Source of the DNA: Candidatus Omnitrophota bacterium
Lineage (GTDB): Bacteria > Omnitrophota > Gorgyraeia > 2-02-FULL-51-18
Assembly (NCBI GenBank): GCA_016196505.1
Contig: JACPXO010000088.1
Span: 1 to 9,896, forward strand
Length of the DNA stretch: 9,896 nt
Direction of reading: 5' to 3'
The position numbers and the translations under genes were made by a program. The notes beneath the pieces are model-generated. The model searched no databases. It had not been told where the DNA came from and saw only the letters and a list, made by a program, of their open reading frames with translations. This document shows, piece by piece, positions 5,197 to 9,896 of the stretch (position 1 is its first letter; each line of letters begins with the position of its first letter).

Positions 5197-6943
5197 AAAT
5201 TTCCTTCATTCCTTTGTTCAGTTGATGGAGATCGTACAAAAGCCGGCTGATCCTGTTCTTGTCCCCCGCCTGTTGAGCCGCGAGGATCTGTACCTGTAGT
5301 CCTTCCCGCTCCCTGGCGCTTTGCGAACGCTTGACCCATCGCAAGCAGTCATCGAAGGTTTTGGGCTTGTCAACCGCGGCCGCTATTTCCGCGCAGGCCA
5401 TTGAGATAACGCGCGCCGCTTCGGCGTCCTCGCTAAAGACATTGATGAACTGAGCGGCCGAAACAAAACCGCCCTCGTTTTCCAATATCCGCCTGGCGAT
5501 CTCGCGCAATTTCACGTGCTGAAAATCATCGGCGACAAGACTGAGCCGCGCCTTTTCCAAAAAAAAGTCCTCTTCGAGCATGAGCCCCAAAAGCAGTTTC
5601 TCGGCGGCGGGCAATTCCGTTTTGGGCGCATTTTCCGCCGGGCGCGCCGCGGACTGCGGCTTCGCGTCGGACCGTCTGATTTCCGCTAAGAGCGCCTCCT
5701 CGGATAAACCCAGTTCCTCGGAAAGGGCCTGCGTCCACGCGGCCCGCAAGATCTCGTTTTGGACCTTCGCGAACAACCCCACCATCTCATTGGCGATCTT
5801 GACCTTGCCCTCCAGGGTGCGCGCATCCCACCGGGCTTTTAAAATGCCCAATTTATACTCAAAGAGAGTCTGGGCGTTTTTCAATTCTTCCTTGAGCCGG
5901 CCGGCCCCGAATGCCTTGAGAAATGAATCGGGGTCATGCCCTTTGAGCAAACGGACGATCTTGACTTCCAGGCCCTCTTCAAGAAAAAGCTCCAAACCCC
6001 TCAAGGTCGCCATTTCCCCGGCCGTGTCGGAATCGTAAAGAATGATCACGTTCTTCGTATGCCGCTTGATGAGCCGGACCTGATCGGGTGTCAGCGCCGT
6101 CCCGAGGGACGCGACGACGTTCTCCACGCCGGCCTGGTGGCAGGTGATGAGGTCCATATAGCCCTCGACCACCACCACGGCGTCCTGTTCCCGAACGGAG
6201 GTTTTGGCCTGAAAAAAACCGTACAGGTGCCTGCCCTTCGAGTAAAGCTCCGTTTCCGGAGAGTTCAAATACTTCGGCAGAGAGTCGTCCAGCACCCTTC
6301 CGCCAAAAGCCAGGCAGGATCCCTTGATGTCAAGGATCGGAAATATCACCCGGTTCCTGAAACGGTCGTAGAAACCCCCTTCTTTTTTCGAGATCACAAG
6401 GCCCGACCGTTCCAACACGGACTCAGAAAAATCAGCTTTCAAACCGCGGTAAAGCGCATCCCACGAATCCGGCGCGTATCCCAATTTGAACCGCGCGGCC
6501 GTCGTGCCGGCGATCCCCCGCTTCTTGAAATACTCCCTGGCCTTGGAGGCCTCCGTGGACTCCGTCAATTGCCGGTGAAAAAAATCGGCCGCGCGCTCGG
6601 CGGCTTTCATCAAGAGCGCGGCCCGCTCGTCCGCCGCGGGATTCGAAGCGCGCCAAGCCGGGATCTCCACCCCGGCGCGCTCGGCAAGCATTTCGACCGC
6701 TTCAAGAAAATCTTTCTTTTCCTGCTTCATGACGAAGCTGAAAACATTCCCGCCGGCGCCGCAGCCAAAACAGTGAAAGATCTGCTTGTCCGGGTTCACG
6801 AAAAACGAGGGCGTCTTCTCCGGGTGGAACGGGCAAGGGGCCTTGAAACTACGGCCCGCCTTCCTGAGCGGTAAATAGCCGGAGATCAGTTCCACGATAT
6901 CGGTTCTTTCCTGGATCTGGTTTAAGACCGCTTCCGGGATCAT
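5177..6943 (-). CDS. dnaG: DNA primase
   Basis: DnaG makes the short RNA primers for replication and works with the DnaB helicase. The 588 residues are the usual length. The N-terminal zinc ribbon has C37, H40, C58 and C61 (CPFH...CFGC). A DnaG catalytic N-terminal region follows, with FRNRVIFPI at about 195-203. The Toprim domain contains E260 (EGYMD) and D304/D306 (DSD), the expected metal-binding residues. The C-terminal part (about 440-588) is the less conserved helicase-interaction region. The start ATG overlaps the cvpA stop by 4 nt (ATGA), and the end overlaps rpoD by 20 nt, so the three genes are translationally coupled. Confidence 0.98.
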   Translation of the reverse strand: MIPEAVLNQIQERTDIVELISGYLPLRKAGRSFKAPCPFHPEKTPSFFVNPDKQIFHCFGCGAGGNVFSFVMKQEKKDFLEAVEMLAERAGVEIPAWRASNPAADERAALLMKAAERAADFFHRQLTESTEASKAREYFKKRGIAGTTAARFKLGYAPDSWDALYRGLKADFSESVLERSGLVISKKEGGFYDRFRNRVIFPILDIKGSCLAFGGRVLDDSLPKYLNSPETELYSKGRHLYGFFQAKTSVREQDAVVVVEGYMDLITCHQAGVENVVASLGTALTPDQVRLIKRHTKNVIILYDSDTAGEMATLRGLELFLEEGLEVKIVRLLKGHDPDSFLKAFGAGRLKEELKNAQTLFEYKLGILKARWDARTLEGKVKIANEMVGLFAKVQNEILRAAWTQALSEELGLSEEALLAEIRRSDAKPQSAARPAENAPKTELPAAEKLLLGLMLEEDFFLEKARLSLVADDFQHVKLREIARRILENEGGFVSAAQFINVFSEDAEAARVISMACAEIAAAVDKPKTFDDCLRWVKRSQSAREREGLQVQILAAQQAGDKNRISRLLYDLHQLNKGMKEIYEKEKK

Positions 6944-7470
6944 GACAGTTTTTTCGGCACGCCGAGTTGCGGCGAAAGCGAAGACAAAAAGTCAAAGAGC
7001 ATCGGGGCCACTTTGGAAACCTTAGGTCCCACCACCGAACGGTCGTGAATATCCGTTTTGAGCGAATGGAGCGGCAAGTGATCCACCAACATAAAGGCAA
7101 TGCTCAAGATCACGACCCAGCGGCAGGCGCCGAAGATCAACCCTGCCAACCGATAAAAAAAAGCCCCTTCGCCGACTTTGAGAAGCTTGAGCAAAAACAT
7201 CGTGATCAGTTTCGCCACTAGAAAAACGCCGACCACGAGCACCGAAAAAGACACCGTCGTCGCGGTTGAAATATTTAAAAATGTCTTGAGCGTCAAAAAC
7301 TGGGCCAGTGGCTCATAAAAACGGAACGCGACCACCACCGTCAGCACGTACTCAGCGATGCGCAAAAGCTCGGGGAAAAGACCTGACCGGAAACCGACGT
7401 AACCGCCCCTCAAAACCGCGATGGCGGTGAGATAGTCCACCCAGGTCAAGCTGGCGATGAATTCTTTCAA
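6940..7470 (-). CDS. cvpA: CvpA family membrane protein
   Basis: This 176-residue protein has four hydrophobic segments at about 12-30, 38-56, 68-96 and 104-128, matching the CvpA (colicin V production) family of inner-membrane proteins. Typical features are the early glycine- and arginine-rich turn (RGGYVGFRSGLF) and the hydrophilic C-terminal tail. The biochemical role of the family is not well defined; it is linked to envelope homeostasis. The start is TTG at 7468-7470 with AAGGG upstream. A GTG 10 codons later (WVDY) is an alternative but would trim the first segment. It heads the cvpA-dnaG-rpoD cluster behind a strong promoter. Confidence 0.87.
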   Translation of the reverse strand: MKEFIASLTWVDYLTAIAVLRGGYVGFRSGLFPELLRIAEYVLTVVVAFRFYEPLAQFLTLKTFLNISTATTVSFSVLVVGVFLVAKLITMFLLKLLKVGEGAFFYRLAGLIFGACRWVVILSIAFMLVDHLPLHSLKTDIHDRSVVGPKVSKVAPMLFDFLSSLSPQLGVPKKLS

Positions 7471-7534
7471 AATTACCCTTATTGAAACTTAGAAATAGCT
7501 ACGAAGGTTAGCCGATCCCACAGTGAATGACGGA

Positions 7535-7563
7535 AGTATACCATCGGCCTTTAGTTTTGTCAA
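7535..7563 (-). promoter_or_regulatory. Near-consensus sigma-70 promoter of cvpA-dnaG-rpoD
   Basis: On the minus strand the -35 TTGACA (7558-7563) matches consensus fully. A 17-nt spacer separates it from the -10 TATACT (7535-7540; 5 of 6). Transcription should start near 7528, leaving a leader of about 58 nt. It lies in the 137-bp gap after rsmE and is the best promoter in the window. Confidence 0.85.
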
Positions 7564-7607
7564 ATTGTAAAGCGACACAAATATCTAGATTTTTTAGGGG
7601 TAAAACC

Positions 7608-8354
7608 CTACGATCGGATCTCACGAAAGAAAAAACCAAGAAGAGCCGTTAACACCACCGCGGCGGTCTCGGTCCTTAAAACTAAAGGTCCCAAAGTCAC
7701 AGGCCGGGCGCCGCGAAAGCATGCCTCCTTCACTTCCCTGGGAGAAAAATCTCCCTCAGGGCCGATGAGGGCAAGGATACGAAAAGCCTGGGACTCCTTT
7801 AAAACCGGCAGAAGTTCTTTGTTTTCGGCGCCCAAGGTCGGGATGAGCACAAGGTCGAATTTCTCAAATTGTCCGAGCAACGAATCGAAAGTCCGGGCCT
7901 TCTCTATCTCGGGGATTTTTGAGCGGCCGCACTGCTTGCAGCTTTCTTGGGCGATCTTTCTCCAACGGGTTATTTTTTTCGTCCAACGCTCCTCGGACAG
8001 CTTGACCATCGAACGCTCGGTGACCACCGGCCAAATTTCCAGCGCCCCAAGTTCACAGACTTTTTGTATCAGAAATTCCATCCGGTCGGAGGCCACGGCC
8101 GAAACAGCGAGCGTGATATGCACCGGAAGCTCCCTGGATCTTGCCTCGCCGGCCAAAAAGACCGAGAGAGCCCCTTCTTTGAGATCGCCGACTCTTGCCT
8201 CGAACGCATGACCCTGGCCGTCAAAAACCTCGATCGCCTCCCCTTTTTTTAGGCGCAGGACATTCACCGCATGGCGGCTTTCTTTTTCATCAAGCCAAGC
8301 GACGCTTTGGGGGGCGAGTTTTTGCTGGGTATAAAAACACGGTTTATGCGGCAT
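7608..8354 (-). CDS. rsmE: 16S rRNA m3U1498 methyltransferase
   Basis: RsmE methylates N3 of U1498 in 16S rRNA using S-adenosylmethionine. The 248 residues match family length. An N-terminal PUA-like region (about 1-75, with HAVNVLRLKKGE) precedes a SPOUT (trefoil-knot) methyltransferase domain. The diagnostic cofactor-binding motifs are IGPEGDFSPREV (197-208) and LGPLVLRTETAA (221-232). The central SDRMEFLIQKVCELG (89-103) and ESCKQCGR (137-144) segments are also typical. It starts at ATG 8354, 9 nt after the upstream small gene, so it is probably transcribed with the pil genes. No convincing terminator follows before the cvpA promoter. Confidence 0.96.
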   Translation of the reverse strand: MPHKPCFYTQQKLAPQSVAWLDEKESRHAVNVLRLKKGEAIEVFDGQGHAFEARVGDLKEGALSVFLAGEARSRELPVHITLAVSAVASDRMEFLIQKVCELGALEIWPVVTERSMVKLSEERWTKKITRWRKIAQESCKQCGRSKIPEIEKARTFDSLLGQFEKFDLVLIPTLGAENKELLPVLKESQAFRILALIGPEGDFSPREVKEACFRGARPVTLGPLVLRTETAAVVLTALLGFFFREIRS

Positions 8355-8363
8355 GCCCTAAAA

Positions 8364-8636
8364 TCAGTCGGTTTTGTTGCTGATCTCGAGATTGGACGGG
8401 ACCGTGAGCGGTTGGCATTTGCCGCAGGGCTCATACCCCGCTTTCCTGGCCTCTTCTTCCGAAGCAAACACGACTTTATCTCTGGGGTCGATCTTGGCCG
8501 TGACTTTGCAGAACGGGAGGTGATACCGGTCCGAAAAACTGCTGGCGATGTATTCTTCCGCCCAGAGCGGTTTGACGCCCGTTAAAAAAAAGCCGGCAAG
8601 AAGAAAAGTTAAAAAGAGACGGTAAAATTTTTTCAT
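8364..8636 (-). CDS. Small secreted protein with Ada-type zinc-binding domain
   Basis: This is a 90-residue predicted exported protein. Residues 1-26 form a signal peptide ending LWA, with a hydrophobic core at about 6-20. The mature part (about 28-76) resembles the metal-binding domain of Ada: YIASSFSDRYHLPFC, then VFASEEEARKAGYEPCGKC. Likely ligands are C43, C71 and C74, with H39 as a candidate fourth ligand where Ada has a cysteine. Such free-standing domains occur in secreted proteins and nucleases. Zinc binding is plausible; the function is unknown. A strong ribosome-binding site (GGGGGGAG) lies just upstream, and the gene is 10 nt after pilP and 9 nt before rsmE. Confidence 0.75.
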   Translation of the reverse strand: MKKFYRLFLTFLLAGFFLTGVKPLWAEEYIASSFSDRYHLPFCKVTAKIDPRDKVVFASEEEARKAGYEPCGKCQPLTVPSNLEISNKTD

Positions 8637-8646
8637 GACTCCCCCC

Positions 8647-9063
8647 TTATCCCAGACGGAGATCTATTTTGTCCTGGCCGTCATCCAAAGAAACCCTGTC
8701 CTTTTGGATGTCGATGACCACGAAATCGCCGAGACGGCTCCCCTTCTCAACGATCTGGTCGTTCACGATGGCCGTGGGTTTGGTTTTATCCCATAAAATG
8801 CCGCTCAAAGTAAACCCGGAGATCGTTTCCCCGGAAAAGGTCTCCTTCACCACCATCGGATTTTTGCCCCAGGTGTCGGCGGAGGTTCTTCTGGCCGTGC
8901 GCGCCGGCACGGTCAACCAATCCAAGGTATCCACACCGGAAGAAACGTCCTCGGCGGCCGGCCGCGGGGGTCTTTTGGCGGAGGGGCTAAAAATACCATA
9001 AACAAGACTGGCCGCGATGGCCAACCCTAATCCGCCGAGTAAAAAGAATTTTTTATTTTCCAT
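8647..9063 (-). CDS. pilP: PilP/GspC-like pilus assembly protein
   Basis: This 138-residue protein has one N-terminal membrane segment (residues about 5-24) and a proline-rich linker. The C-terminal beta domain (about 82-138) follows the pattern of PilP and GspC homology regions: FTLSGILWDKTKPTAIVNDQ, then a KGSRLGD turn and alternating short strands. In type IV pilus systems PilP links the PilN-PilO inner-membrane complex to the outer-membrane secretin. It directly follows pilO with an 11-nt overlap. PilP is often a lipoprotein; here there is no lipobox cysteine, so it is anchored by a membrane helix in GspC style. A GspC-like secretion component is the alternative. Confidence 0.72.
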   Translation of the reverse strand: MENKKFFLLGGLGLAIAASLVYGIFSPSAKRPPRPAAEDVSSGVDTLDWLTVPARTARRTSADTWGKNPMVVKETFSGETISGFTLSGILWDKTKPTAIVNDQIVEKGSRLGDFVVIDIQKDRVSLDDGQDKIDLRLG

Positions 9064-9580
9064 GATCCGTTCTCAAAGCGACCATACGGACCAGAACATC
9101 CGACTTGATCTTCCCCGGATTTTTTTCGTCGGGGACGACCCGGAAACGGTTCACGGTCACGAGCGTCTTTTCAAGGTTTTCCAAAGCCCCCAAGAACCTC
9201 CCCAGATCCTCAAAGCGTGCCTCGATCTTCAATTCGATGGGCAGGGTTCGGTACCGCGGTTCCGGGGTGGTTTCCGCGGGCTTCGGAGTGATCGCCGTAA
9301 AACGAATGTCCTTGGCCTTGCCTTCCTGGGTCAGCTCATCCATCGCGAGCGACGTTTCCTCGTCACTGCCGGCGATGTGGCGGGCGCGTTCTTTGCCCAT
9401 GGCGACCACGGCTTGATGGGCATGCGCCGCGCGCGCCTCGGCGGACTGAACCGCCGACTTCGCTTGTCTGAGCTCATTTTCAAGAGGCCGGTAAAGAAAA
9501 AAATAAGCCCCTAAAAATAGAATTAGAACGGCCCCGCCAAACCCCGCCGCCATTTTATCTTTCAGAAGATCCGCCCTCAT
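9053..9580 (-). CDS. pilO: PilO-like pilus assembly protein
   Basis: A 175-residue bitopic protein. A short cytoplasmic start is followed by a membrane helix (about 11-30, ending YFFLYRPL), a coiled coil (about 33-65, LRQAKSAVQSAEARAAHAH) and a ferredoxin-like periplasmic domain that contains FEDLGRFLGALENLEKTLV. This order is that of PilO (or GspM), which heterodimerises with PilN. I choose ATG at 9578-9580, one base after the pilN stop (TGAAATG); a TTG three codons earlier is possible. GGCGG lies about 9 nt upstream of the ATG. Confidence 0.85.
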   Translation of the reverse strand: MRADLLKDKMAAGFGGAVLILFLGAYFFLYRPLENELRQAKSAVQSAEARAAHAHQAVVAMGKERARHIAGSDEETSLAMDELTQEGKAKDIRFTAITPKPAETTPEPRYRTLPIELKIEARFEDLGRFLGALENLEKTLVTVNRFRVVPDEKNPGKIKSDVLVRMVALRTDHGK

Positions 9581-9581
9581 T

Positions 9582-9896
9582 TCAATCAAAACCGCCTTTC
9601 AGCTCAAACGTGCTCTTACTCATGCCCTGGATATCCTTGGACGACACGAGTTGCACGTTCTTAAAGATCCCTTTTTCCAGCGCCAGCATAAAATCCGAGA
9701 GCACTCTTTCGTTCTCAGCGGAAACGATCACGCCCTCGAGGGCCAGAGCGCCATTCTCGAAATTCAATTCCGTGAGATAAACCGTTCCCGGGACGGCGCG
9801 GCTGAGTTCTTTAAAAACATCTTCCCAGTAAGGTTCCCCCGAGAGAACGCGTTTGGCAAAGTTCTGATCCCGGAGAAGTTCGAGCTCAGGCGCAAG
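9582..9896 (-). CDS. pilN: C-terminal part of PilN-like pilus assembly protein
   Basis: The reading frame is open to the high-coordinate edge, so only the last 104 residues are seen. The segment contains GEPYWEDVFKELSRAVPG, then TVYLTELNF and a fold ending in ELKGGFD, which is the conserved C-terminal ferredoxin-like domain of PilN (Fimbrial assembly PilN family). PilN binds PilM in the cytoplasm and PilO in the periplasm. The internal TTG at 9767 is not the start; the frame continues without a stop through 43 more codons. pilM and the start of pilN are expected beyond the window. Confidence 0.88.
   Translation of the reverse strand, partial: LAPELELLRDQNFAKRVLSGEPYWEDVFKELSRAVPGTVYLTELNFENGALALEGVIVSAENERVLSDFMLALEKGIFKNVQLVSSKDIQGMSKSTFELKGGFD

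Noticed and set aside
5936..6874. A 312-residue plus-strand open frame.
   Set aside because: It is antisense to the clearly identified dnaG, and its composition is what a shadow frame of a GC-rich gene gives, without recognisable domains.
7595..7610. TAGGG-loop-CCCTA hairpin at the rsmE stop codon as a terminator.
   Set aside because: The stem is five pairs long and, in the rsmE direction, is followed by A residues rather than a U run.

Overview
This window looks like a chromosomal housekeeping region of a diderm (Gram-negative-type) bacterium, probably from an uncultivated lineage. The evidence is PilN/PilO/PilP pilus-assembly proteins, a cvpA-dnaG-rpoD macromolecular-synthesis cluster, a bacterial type A RNase P RNA and tRNA genes with no encoded CCA. 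The N-terminal style of the secreted TPR/PDZ protein resembles proteins I associate with Omnitrophota-like candidate phyla, but that placement is only a guess. Every gene I accept is on the minus strand, so the layout is read from high to low coordinates.

(1) 9896-7608: the end of pilN, then pilO and pilP (inner-membrane alignment complex of a type IV pilus or related secretion machine), a small secreted Ada-type zinc-binding protein and rsmE (16S rRNA m3U1498 methyltransferase). The genes overlap or lie about 10 nt apart. (2) 7563-3418: a near-consensus sigma-70 promoter (TTGACA, 17 nt, TATACT), then cvpA, dnaG (primase) and rpoD (primary sigma factor), all overlapping. (3) 3404-2876: a probable promoter and a tRNA cluster. 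(4) 2838-1155: a coiled-coil zinc-ribbon protein, an RNase HI translationally coupled to it, and rnpB, which starts at the RNase HI stop codon and ends at a strong intrinsic terminator. (5) 1124-1: a separate weak promoter, a secreted TPR plus two-PDZ protein, and the first 14 codons of another gene.

The unusual part is the stretch 1486-3345. A tRNA gene with a CAT anticodon is broken into four segments by three insertions. Removing TCCG...CGGA-type insertions leaves exactly 74 nt that fold as a tRNA with complete acceptor, D and T stems. The insertions share one design: two back-to-back hairpins closed by YCCG/CGGR and meeting at a CGGAYCCG junction. Their arm sequences differ between copies but stay complementary, and even bulged bases are conserved. 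A further copy sits in rnpB, with a possible half copy in the rnpB P3 helix. I saw none in the protein genes. One insertion also contains a complete second tRNA(CAT), bounded by 9-bp direct repeats of the junction. This looks like a family of small structured elements that enter, and are tolerated in, structured RNA genes. If the broken tRNA is functional, its RNA must be excised or reassembled.
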